DNA of 6,824 bases from Lachnoclostridium sp. UBA933 (lineage in GTDB: Bacteria > Bacillota > Clostridia > Lachnospirales > Lachnospiraceae): positions 2,801 to 9,624 of the forward strand of contig DBDL01000162.1 of NCBI GenBank assembly GCA_002293545.1, in the 5' to 3' direction. The position numbers and the translations under genes are program-made. Position 1 is the stretch's first letter; the number at the start of each line of letters is the position of its first letter. Under the pieces are notes generated by a model. It made no database searches, was not told where the DNA came from, and was given only the letters and a program-made list of their open reading frames with translations. Positions 1-6,500 of the stretch are shown in pieces.

Positions 1-2
1 AA

Positions 3-491
3 AAGAGCAGCTATACCTTCCGTAAGGTTGCGGCGAACCATAGTATAAAAGCGTCCTTCACGGCGGTCAAACGCGGCTTCAAGGTTCGGCTGAAGGGCAA
101 TGGCGGCAGCTTCAAGAACGGGAAAAAGTCGGCAAGTGTTAATATCGCCAGAGGCAGAAAGCTGGGAAAGATGAAAACGCCCACCCGTAAGGGGCATATA
201 TTTCTCGGCTGGTTTACCAAGAAAATCGGCGGCAAGAAGGTCAAAGCAAGCACAGCCATTAAGAAAAACATGACGCTGTATGCCCATTGGGGCGGCAGGG
301 GAATTGTGGCGACAAGACGCACCAATCTGCACATCAGAAACAAATCCGGTATGGACGGCAAGATTATCTCCAAGTACCCTAAAAGTACGAGATTGGTCAT
401 ATTGGGCGAATCCGGGAACTGGTACCGTGTTATGATCGGTAAAAGAACAGGATGGATGTACAAACAGTATGTCAATCGGGTAAGTGTTTGA
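3..491 (+). CDS. C-terminal part of an InlB-type repeat surface protein with SH3b domain (5' partial)
   Basis: The frame is open from the left window edge to TGA at 489-491, giving 162 visible residues with the N-terminus missing. Residues 1-20 (YTFRKVAANHSIKASF) look like the end of a bacterial repeat of the 'V.anHsI.a.F' type. Residues 27-96 match the InlB B-repeat/Listeria-Bacteroides repeat (Flg_new): a KGNGG start, a TRKGHIFLGWFT centre and a closing MTLYAHW. Residues 103-158 resemble a bacterial SH3 (SH3b) domain, with RTNLHIRNKSG near its start and GNWYRVMIGKRTGWMYKQYV at its end. Such proteins are usually secreted and cell-wall associated, and SH3b domains often bind peptidoglycan; both points are family knowledge, not seen here. 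The visible part is very rich in lysine and arginine. No LPXTG anchor or membrane helix follows the SH3b domain, so retention would depend on that domain or on upstream parts. The exact function is unknown. Confidence 0.85.
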   Translation, partial: KSSYTFRKVAANHSIKASFTAVKRGFKVRLKGNGGSFKNGKKSASVNIARGRKLGKMKTPTRKGHIFLGWFTKKIGGKKVKASTAIKKNMTLYAHWGGRGIVATRRTNLHIRNKSGMDGKIISKYPKSTRLVILGESGNWYRVMIGKRTGWMYKQYVNRVSV

Positions 492-563
492 CATTTGTAC
501 TTATCAGAGTAACATCTTCCATATTGCAATAATGATAGTATTGAAACATAAGGATAATTAAAA

Positions 564-602
564 ACGGCGTATGTCCAATTGCATTTCCTGGGCATACGCC
601 GT
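564..602. terminator. Stable hairpin, probable terminator after the surface-protein gene
   Basis: The arms 564-576 (ACGGCGTATGTCC) and 590-602 (GGGCATACGCCGT) pair over 13 positions with one non-Watson-Crick pair, around a 13-base loop. It lies 73 bases after the stop of the repeat protein. On the plus strand only a weak T-rich stretch follows (GTTCCTTATTTC). Read on the minus strand the stem is followed at once by TTTTTAATT, a better intrinsic-terminator tail. It may therefore act in both directions or mainly block antisense transcription. Confidence 0.6.
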
Positions 603-683
603 GTTCCTTATTTCATTCCCATTATAACTTTTTACATAACGTTTTTCATTTATGTCCGCTGCGATTATACATTTATAAAACAC

Positions 684-712
684 TTGAAGTTTCTATGACA
701 GTATATTATAAT
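684..712 (+). promoter_or_regulatory. Sigma-A type promoter for the DUF4865 gene
   Basis: A -35 box TTGAAG (684-689), a 17-base spacer and a perfect -10 box TATAAT (707-712) stand 47 bases before the ATG at 760. Transcription would start near 719, leaving a leader of about 40 bases. A short palindrome ACTT-G-AAGT (682-690) overlaps the -35 box and could be a regulator half-site pair, but it is too short to claim as an operator. Confidence 0.65.
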
Positions 713-759
713 TTAACAATCCTTTATCAATCAAAGCTATTAGGAAAGGAGAAAAGTGA

Positions 760-1320
760 ATGATATCAATGCAATATAATATAGTTCTTCCCGGTGATTA
801 TAATATGGATACCATAAAAAAACGTGTAAAAGATAATGGCAGTAAGACAGACGGATTTCCTGACCTCAAAATGAAAGCATACCTGATTGCTGAAAAAAAT
901 AAATATGGTAATTATGAAAACCAATATGCCCCCTTTTATCTATGGCGAAAAGAAGATGGGATGAACAAATTTCTGCTGGACGGTTATTTTAACAATATTC
1001 TTCATTCGTTTGGATGGACAAAAGTAAAAAGCTGGATTGTGATGCACGAATACGTAAAAGCGGCCTTTGAATTTCAATATGCAGTAATTCAAAGGCTGCC
1101 TGTTACGGAATTTACAGATATCACTGCCATGTGTAATGATGAAAAAGAAAATTTTACGGAATGGATTGAGAAAACGGCAACAACGGCATATATCACAGCA
1201 TATAATCCTTCTTCATGGGAGGTATGCCGGTTCCATATGACGGCAGATATTGAACTGTTAAAGAAAGTGGCGGAAGGAAGTTTGATTTATGATGTTCACC
1301 ATGTTTCTCAAATGATATAA
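760..1320 (+). CDS. DUF4865 family protein
   Basis: This frame encodes 186 residues of a protein recognised as DUF4865, a family of unknown biochemical function. Seen in the sequence: the opening MISMQYNIVLPGDYNMDTI, then DGFPDLKMKAYL (residues 31-42), YAPFYLWRKEDGMNKFL (56-72) and SFGW (83-86). These are the family's usual order of conserved blocks, and the length matches the usual size of about 185 residues. There is no signal peptide or membrane helix, so it is probably cytoplasmic. The start at 760 fits an AAAGGAG site at 745-751 with 8 bases spacing and keeps the family's MI-x-MQY beginning; the alternative Met at 769 is less likely. It appears monocistronic, with its own promoter upstream and a hairpin downstream before a convergent gene. 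In other bacteria DUF4865 genes often sit near LysR regulators or small tautomerase-like genes; none is seen here. The AT-rich codon use differs from the two flanking large genes. Confidence 0.85.
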   Translation: MISMQYNIVLPGDYNMDTIKKRVKDNGSKTDGFPDLKMKAYLIAEKNKYGNYENQYAPFYLWRKEDGMNKFLLDGYFNNILHSFGWTKVKSWIVMHEYVKAAFEFQYAVIQRLPVTEFTDITAMCNDEKENFTEWIEKTATTAYITAYNPSSWEVCRFHMTADIELLKKVAEGSLIYDVHHVSQMI

Positions 1321-1335
1321 GGTATCATTCTCTGT

Positions 1336-1372
1336 ATACAACGCCAAAATTCTTTGTATTCCTGCGTTGTAT
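1336..1372. repeat. Weak inverted repeat downstream of DUF4865 gene
   Basis: The arms ATACAACGC (1336-1344) and GCGTTGTAT (1364-1372) are exact reverse complements around a 19-base loop, starting 15 bases after the DUF4865 stop. No T-run follows on the plus strand. It might stabilise the transcript end or act with the stronger palindrome at 1397-1422, but its role is not shown. Confidence 0.4.
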
Positions 1373-1396
1373 GCGCACGGATTTCCGGAAAGAAAA

Positions 1397-1422
1397 CACC
1401 GTCAGGCATATGCCTGACGGTG
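1397..1422 (-). terminator. Perfect palindromic terminator between convergent genes
   Basis: A 26-base perfect palindrome has arms CACCGTCAGGC and GCCTGACGGTG around ATAT. On the minus strand it lies just after the stop of the CPBP gene and is followed by TTTTCTTTCC, a typical intrinsic-terminator tail. On the plus strand the tail is ACAAATGCG, so termination of the DUF4865 transcript here would be less efficient, though the hairpin is well placed to serve both. Confidence 0.8.
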
Positions 1423-1431
1423 ACAAATGCG

Positions 1432-2250
1432 CTATGCTGTCCGTTCTTTCTTAATTCTAACCGACCGGAGGAATAACCCTATTGCGGTAAATAAAATGGT
1501 TGTAATCACACCGTCTGTTGGATTTAACCAAAAATCACTATGATTCGTAAGAGCCATAAAACTGCCTGTGGTTACTAAAACAGTAGGAACAGCGTCTTCC
1601 ACTGCGTGCATAAGCACACAGGGCCATACCGATTTTGTAAGCCGATATAGTTCGGCAAACATAATAGCCCAGCATGGCATAAGCAAACAAGCTGTCCCAA
1701 TCATACCCGTTCTTGAAAGGGATTCAAAATATTGATTCGGAAGGAAGAACAAATAATAGGGAACATGCCATAATGCCCATACAAGACCTGAAATAATGTA
1801 AAGCAGCCAGTCATTGATTTTCAGTTCCATTAACTTTGGCGTTAAATAGCCGCGCCATGCAAATTCTTCAAAGATATTTTTAGCAAAGCCGCTTATACCA
1901 GAAAATGCCGCAAGGGAAACAAATGCAGTTATGGTGAAATCAGACATATCAACACACCCAAAAATCATCGCAAAGCCAACGGTTATTACAGTAACAAGCG
2001 GGTAAATCATCAGTGACGATAAATACCACTTAACATTACCTTTGAAATGGGGCTTAATCCCCATATCTTTATAGTCACGGCATACAATCCTCAATGGTAT
2101 GGAAATCAAAAAAGGCATTGTCAGCCATAGTCCCATGCCCAAAGAGTTCCCTTCCGGCTGTTCCGGCAGAGCGGAATCAACCAATACACCTATCCAGCCG
2201 CTTGCCAATGTCACAATAATAAAAATAATGACATTTCCTTTCGTTTTCAT
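1432..2250 (-). CDS. CPBP (CAAX/Rce1-like) family intramembrane metalloprotease
   Basis: This frame encodes 272 residues of a polytopic membrane protein of the CPBP/Abi family (Rce1-like). The three conserved motifs are present: EEFAWR at residues 128-133 (the EExxxR glutamate pair), WALWH at 158-162 (FxxxH-type, with Trp in place of Phe) and HAVED at 215-219 (HxxxD/N). These residues form the metal site and general base in characterised members, so the protein looks catalytically intact. Hydrophobic segments are visible at about 7-25, 40-56, 76-98, 105-123, 148-170, 183-201 and 248-262. Its ATG lies in an ATGA overlap with the stop of the upstream TetR gene, so the two are surely co-transcribed and probably translationally coupled; AAGGAG at 2262-2267 stands 11 bases before the start. 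Bacterial members have been linked to bacteriocin self-immunity, peptide maturation and membrane signalling. Which of these applies here cannot be told, as no bacteriocin precursor was found nearby. Confidence 0.9.
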   Translation of the reverse strand: MKTKGNVIIFIIVTLASGWIGVLVDSALPEQPEGNSLGMGLWLTMPFLISIPLRIVCRDYKDMGIKPHFKGNVKWYLSSLMIYPLVTVITVGFAMIFGCVDMSDFTITAFVSLAAFSGISGFAKNIFEEFAWRGYLTPKLMELKINDWLLYIISGLVWALWHVPYYLFFLPNQYFESLSRTGMIGTACLLMPCWAIMFAELYRLTKSVWPCVLMHAVEDAVPTVLVTTGSFMALTNHSDFWLNPTDGVITTILFTAIGLFLRSVRIKKERTA

Positions 2251-2843
2251 TGAGATTCACTCTCCTTATTCTCAAGTAATGAAACAACCCAGTCCGCATT
2301 GGGGCAAGGGGCATCCGGACATAAAGCGATATACTGTGCAATTCCCTGGATAGAGCACCAAAATGCTATGGAAAGAGCCTCTGCATTGCCTGCCTTGATC
2401 TCACCAAGTTCCTGTCCTTTTTCAATGACCGGAATGCTCTTTCTAATCAATTTGCCGGATTCCGAAAGCATCCCTTTTAGGTCGGGAGATAATGAATCCA
2501 AATGCTGTGCGTTTTCCATAAGCACAAACATCTTTGCGGCAAAGGGGGTTGAATTTATTGTGCCGAAAAAGTCTTCCGCTGCCGCTCTGAAAAGAGCCAG
2601 CGGAGAGTTGTTTGAAAAATCAAACTCCAGTTTAAGTTTTTCGGCTCCGATACGGATAAGTGTTTCGTACAAAGTTTCTTTTGAATCAAAATAATGAAAG
2701 AGTAACCCCATGCTCATATCGGCGGCTTTTGCAATATCTGCAATTTTAGTTTCACCATAGCCTTTGTGAATAAACATATCCAATGCAGATTCTAAAATCA
2801 TGGTTCTTCGCTGTTCTTTTTGCTCATCACGCTTTGTCATCAT
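2247..2843 (-). CDS. TetR/AcrR family transcriptional regulator
   Basis: This frame encodes 198 residues with the typical TetR layout. The DNA-binding part spans about residues 11-59: RRTMILESALDMFIHKGYGE, then TKIADIAKAADMSMGLLFHYF with the recognition helix near 43-52, closing with DSKETLY. The rest is a helical ligand-binding and dimerisation domain with no recognisable ligand signature. Two ATG codons stand in tandem (2841-2843 and 2838-2840 on the complement). The AGAGAGGA site at 2847-2854 is only 3-4 bases from the first but 6-7 from the second, so translation may really begin at the second Met (MTKRDEQ), giving 197 residues. It shares a transcript with the CPBP gene. Upstream palindromes overlapping the predicted transcription start suggest it represses its own operon until a ligand, possibly a toxic small molecule or peptide, binds; that is inference. 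Confidence 0.92.
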   Translation of the reverse strand: MMTKRDEQKEQRRTMILESALDMFIHKGYGETKIADIAKAADMSMGLLFHYFDSKETLYETLIRIGAEKLKLEFDFSNNSPLALFRAAAEDFFGTINSTPFAAKMFVLMENAQHLDSLSPDLKGMLSESGKLIRKSIPVIEKGQELGEIKAGNAEALSIAFWCSIQGIAQYIALCPDAPCPNADWVVSLLENKESESQ

Positions 2844-2860
2844 AAATCCTCTCTTCTTGC

Positions 2861-2891
2861 TGAAAATATTTTCATTGAAATTAATTTCAAT
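2861..2891. promoter_or_regulatory. Candidate TetR operator: two abutting palindromes
   Basis: TGAAAATATTTTCA (2861-2874) is a perfect 14-base palindrome. It shares one base with a perfect 18-base palindrome, ATTGAAATTAATTTCAAT (2874-2891). Both are built from TGAAA/TTTCA half-sites. The larger covers the predicted start of the TetR-CPBP transcript (about 2888) and the smaller lies in the leader ahead of the ribosome binding site. This is the usual place for a TetR-family operator. A third, imperfect pair, TTTATGGAAAA (2909-2919) and TTTTCATAAA (2931-2940), flanks the -35 box. Binding has not been shown. Confidence 0.6.
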
Positions 2892-2894
2892 ATT

Positions 2895-2924
2895 ATTATA
2901 GCAGAGTGTTTATGGAAAAGTCAA
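2895..2924 (-). promoter_or_regulatory. Promoter of the TetR-CPBP operon (extended -10)
   Basis: On the minus strand a -35 box TTGACT (2924 to 2919), an 18-base spacer and a perfect TATAAT (2900 to 2895) preceded by TGC form an extended -10 promoter. Transcription would start near 2888, about 45-50 bases before the TetR start codon. The strength of the boxes, together with the overlapping palindromes, fits a strong promoter held in check by a repressor. Confidence 0.75.
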
Positions 2925-2971
2925 TCGTTATTTTCATAAAGAGATATCAAAAATCAAAGGGTAGCTTTCTA

Positions 2972-2999
2972 TTGCATCATATGTTAAAATAAATAAAAT
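2972..2999 (+). promoter_or_regulatory. Possible promoter for the small membrane-protein gene
   Basis: TTGCAT (2972-2977), a 16-base spacer and TAAAAT (2994-2999) precede the gene starting at 3018, but the implied leader is very short. The region is AT-rich and such matches arise by chance, so this is only a candidate. It diverges from the TetR promoter, so the operator area could affect both directions. Confidence 0.3.
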
Positions 3000-3017
3000 T
3001 GGAAACGGAGGAAGGAA

Positions 3018-3242
3018 ATGAAAAATAAAATTTGGCTGTACGGCGTATTGTTTCTTATTAGTCTGACATCTTTTGTATTACAGATATTTGTTTTTCAAAA
3101 ACCCAACGGAGTGATCGGCTTCTTGCTGTGCATGCTAAGTATATATTTAATACTGGCAAGCATTATTAAAATGTGCCGAACAAGTGAAAGATTCAAAAAT
3201 GCTTTTTTTGATTTTTTAGAGATTATCTTTTGGCTGCCATAA
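3018..3242 (+). CDS. Small two-helix membrane protein of unknown function
   Basis: This frame encodes 74 residues. Two hydrophobic segments are clear, about residues 5-26 (from IWLYGVLFL to IFVF) and 31-51 (from GVIGFLLCML to IIK), joined by a short QKPN turn. A short basic stretch (CRTSERFK) and an aromatic amphipathic tail (NAFFDFLEIIFWLP) follow. A strong Shine-Dalgarno run, GGAGGAAGG, at 3007-3015 directly precedes the ATG and supports expression. No family was recognised. The gene lies between a divergent regulator operon and a toxin-component gene, with 53 bases to the next small frame, so the small frames may form one transcript. Small membrane proteins ahead of toxin genes can be holin-like or immunity-like, but nothing in this sequence proves either. 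Confidence 0.65.
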   Translation: MKNKIWLYGVLFLISLTSFVLQIFVFQKPNGVIGFLLCMLSIYLILASIIKMCRTSERFKNAFFDFLEIIFWLP

Positions 3243-3295
3243 AAGAGAAACAAAATGATGGGGCAGGAAAGAACGATAGGAAAGGAGTGCTGAAC

Positions 3296-3474
3296 ATGAG
3301 GGACAGTAATAAAAAGTTGATGCGAACCGCACTTTTGCGGTTTGGGATAGGAATAGGGATTCTTGTTACTTTATAATGAAAATGCTCTTTTGGCAGGGCA
3401 ATCAATCACTCCATAAACATAAAAAGGAATCAAAGTCAAAAAACCTCATTGACAATTGGAAGATTTTGCAGTAA
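3296..3474 (+). pseudogene. Tiny membrane-protein gene, probably frameshifted
   Basis: The ATG at 3296 has an excellent ribosome binding site (AAAGGAG, 3281-3287) but its frame stops at TAA 3374-3376 after 26 residues, within a hydrophobic helix (LLRFGIGIGILVTL). In another frame the reading continues from the same spot as FIMKMLFWQG, then a lysine-rich tail (HKHKKESKSK), and ends in DNWKILQ with TAA at 3472-3474. One extra T in the short T-run at 3370-3372 would join both halves into a protein of about 59 residues with one complete membrane helix, so a one-base deletion is the simplest reading. The alternative is two real mini-genes, since the stop and the next ATG (3376) overlap as TAATG, a coupling arrangement; the second has no ribosome binding site of its own. 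No family was recognised. Confidence 0.5.
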
Positions 3475-3558
3475 AATGAAGAAAATTAACTTCTGTGCGA
3501 CAGACAAACACCGCTTATATTTGATGCTCGCTGTGCTTTCAGGCAGATCAAAATAGAA

Positions 3559-3567
3559 TGATATAAT
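3559..3567 (+). promoter_or_regulatory. Extended -10 promoter candidate for the TcB gene
   Basis: TGATATAAT (3559-3567) is a perfect extended -10 element 25 bases before the ATG at 3592. No good -35 box exists at 16-18 bases; TTTCAG (3537-3542) at 19 bases is the nearest. Extended -10 promoters can work without a strong -35 box. A small inverted repeat, AATTG-TG-CAATT (3565-3576), overlaps its downstream edge and the likely transcription start, and might bind a regulator. Confidence 0.5.
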
Positions 3568-3591
3568 TGTGCAATTCATTGAGGTGGAATA

Positions 3592-6500
3592 ATGGACCCA
3601 AAAGAAGAAACCAACCAATCCATACATATTGAGCTTTCTCATCTTCCGAAAGGCGGGGCGGCATATCAAGGCTTGGGAGAAGAAGTACAGAATCAATTAT
3701 TTACGGGAAACAGTGAATTCAGTGTTCCTATTTACACCTCTCCTTGCCGGGATTATCATCCCAGGCTTAATCTGGTGTATTGTTCTACTTCCGGCAACGG
3801 AATCTTTGGAATGGGGTTTCATATGGATATCCCTTACATAGAAAGAGCGACCAAGATCAGAATTCCGGAATATAACAATGCAACAGATATTTTTACCTCC
3901 ACCCTTTTCGGGGAATTCACCTTATCTGCGGAACAACCTATGAAAAAAAGGCATAATCCTTTCTGCAATATCGAACCGTCCTTATCTGAAAAACAGTATC
4001 AAGGAGATGAGTACAGTGTTTTTTGTTATTTACCCGTTGCCGATGAACTCCGGCATCGGATTGAGTTTTGGGAATCCGAGAGAAACAGTTATTGGAAAGT
4101 TATATCGGGAGAGAATGAAACCTTCCTGTATGGTTTGGATGATAACAGCAGGATAAGCGGTCCGGACGGTCAAATCTTCCGGTGGTGTCTGAAAGAAACC
4201 GCCGACGCCAAGGGAAACCGGACACAGTACGTATATAAGGAAGACGGGTGCAGCCGCTGTATCCAAAGTATATACTACGGCAATTACAAAGACGGAGAAT
4301 CGGAAAAATTTTGTTTTGAAGTTTCGTTTGATTATGGGGGGGAGTCCGCTGAGCCGGTTAGCAGAAATGATGCATTTGTGAACCATAGAAGCGGATTTCC
4401 CATTCACACCAATCATCTTTGCCGGGGAATCCATATCCGGCATCATATGGGGAAAAGTCCCGATCAGGTTCCGGGAACGAATCGAAAGCAAGATGCAAAG
4501 GTGAATTCCTGTCAAGATACAGGCATCCATGCGAATCAGGCATCAAAAACCGTGCGAACCACCCTTTTCACATATCATGAGTCAGACGTTTCACTTCTTG
4601 CAAAGATAGAGCAGTATGCATTTTTAACACTTCCCGACGGCACGGTGGACCGGATGGCAGTTCCGCCGCTGGAACTGGAGTATGAGGCGTTCCATCCGGA
4701 AGAAAAGACATTCCGGACGCTTGATGTGCGGGACGGTGAGTTTCCGGGGGAACCGGACTCCCCGGAGTATCGCTTTGTCGATTTGTACGGAGAGGGCATT
4801 GCCGGTATTTTATACAGCGATAAAACGGTGAACTTGTATTACGAACCATTGGGAAACGGCACATACGCCAAGCCTCACATAGTCAAGCAGTTTCCGGTTG
4901 ACAGGGATTTACGGGAGGCAGAATATACATTGACCAGTTTGGAAGGAAACGGAATGTATGATCTGCTGGTAGAGAAGAAAGACCGCGCAGGCTTTTATGA
5001 AAACAATCAAGGGGAATGGAACGGTTTTACGGCGTTTGAAACATATCCGAATACATACGGGATGCCTCACAAAGAATCTGCAGACCTTCAAGGCGACGGG
5101 CTGCGTCATATTGTATTTGTCGGGGATGACGGTATCGTTTATTATCCGTCCCAAGGGAAGAAAGGGACAGGGGATCCGGTTGTCAGGGATTTGCCGTCCG
5201 GGTTTCCTTACAAACGGGATAAAAAGCATGAAACTGTAACGGCATTTGCGGACGTAGTTGGTGACGGTCTTCCGCATCGTGTAAAGGTTAGCAATGGCTT
5301 GGCGGAATATTGGCCCAATCTTGGATATGGGAAGTTTGGGGAAAAGCAAGTGATACGGAACGCCCCCTATATAGAGGACGGCTTTGACGCAGACAGACTG
5401 TATTTTACGGATATCGACGGTTCCGGCATACAGGACATTGTGTATCTTTACAATGACCGGGCGGATATTTATAAGAACCAAAGCGGGCGGTATTTTAAGG
5501 AACCGTTTTCCATAACGCTGCCGGAGGGATATACGAACGGGGACAGGATCCATTTTTGTGATATGAGCGGATGCGGATATTCCAGCATGGCCTTTACCAA
5601 GATGGGGGATACCGTACGAAATTACTGGTTGGATTTCAATCAGGGGAAGAAACCTTATTTATTGAATCGAATTGACAACCATATGGGCGGTGTTACCGCG
5701 CTGGATTACACAAGCTCGGTTGTTCATTATTTGGAAGACAAGCGGCAGGGAATTTCTTGGGCGGTCAGACCGCCGTTCCCTGTTTTTGTTGTTTCCGGAA
5801 TCGAACAGACAAATGAAATCACCGGACTTCATACCGCGAAAAAATATCATTACCGTCACGGGTATTATGACGGCAAATCAAAAGAATTCTGCGGGTTTGG
5901 AAGTATAGAAGAATGGAAGAGTGAGAAATTAGAAAAAGTACGTTATGAAGGGGGTGTCCGGTATACAAAGCATTGGTATTATACCGGACGGAACCGGGAA
6001 ACGTACAAGAGTGAATTTTATGCCGGTGACAAGTCAGCCTATTTGATGCCGGAGTGTGCGACGGAAGTGTCAGATGCGCTGTCAGAGGTCTGGGCATACC
6101 GGTCGCTGAAAGGAAAACGGATAAGAAAAGAAGTATTTGGCGGCAAAGGGCTTCCGGTCGTTATCGAGGAGAACGGTTATGCCGTCAAAGAAATGATAAG
6201 ACCGGAAGAAAAAAAGAAAGGCTCTTATTGGGTAAGTGAGCGGGAGCGGATTCTGTATACGTACGACCAATGCATGAATGATCCCCGGACGGAGCATTCG
6301 TTTTTCCTAAACTACGATCCGTATGGAAATGTCCGGGATAAGCTTACTGTTTATTATCCAAGGAGGGCAGGCGGTATTGCGGGGCAGGAACGGGCAAGGG
6401 GATTTCTGGAACAAAAAGAATACATCAATATTACGAAGGGTGTCCGGATAATCGGCGCAGATTATGTTGTGAGGCAGTATGAGCTGTATGGCTTGGACGT

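Noticed and set aside
11..595. Long minus-strand reading frame of 194 residues opposite the surface-protein gene
   Set aside because: The plus strand has clear InlB-repeat and SH3b matches. The antisense product has no recognisable domain, and its start falls in the hairpin at 564-602 with no ribosome binding site.
2099..2694. Plus-strand reading frames opposite the TetR and CPBP genes
   Set aside because: The minus-strand genes have full-length family motifs and a coupled overlap; the plus-strand frames show no domain.
3325..3342. Hairpin AACCGC-acttttG-CGGTT type inside the tiny gene, considered as a terminator
   Set aside because: The stem is 6 pairs with no T-run after it, and it lies inside a well-initiated reading frame, so it is probably coding sequence.
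3436..3696. Minus-strand 86-residue frame crossing the TcB start
   Set aside because: It overlaps the TcB promoter, ribosome binding site and conserved SpvB opening, and has no initiation signal of its own.
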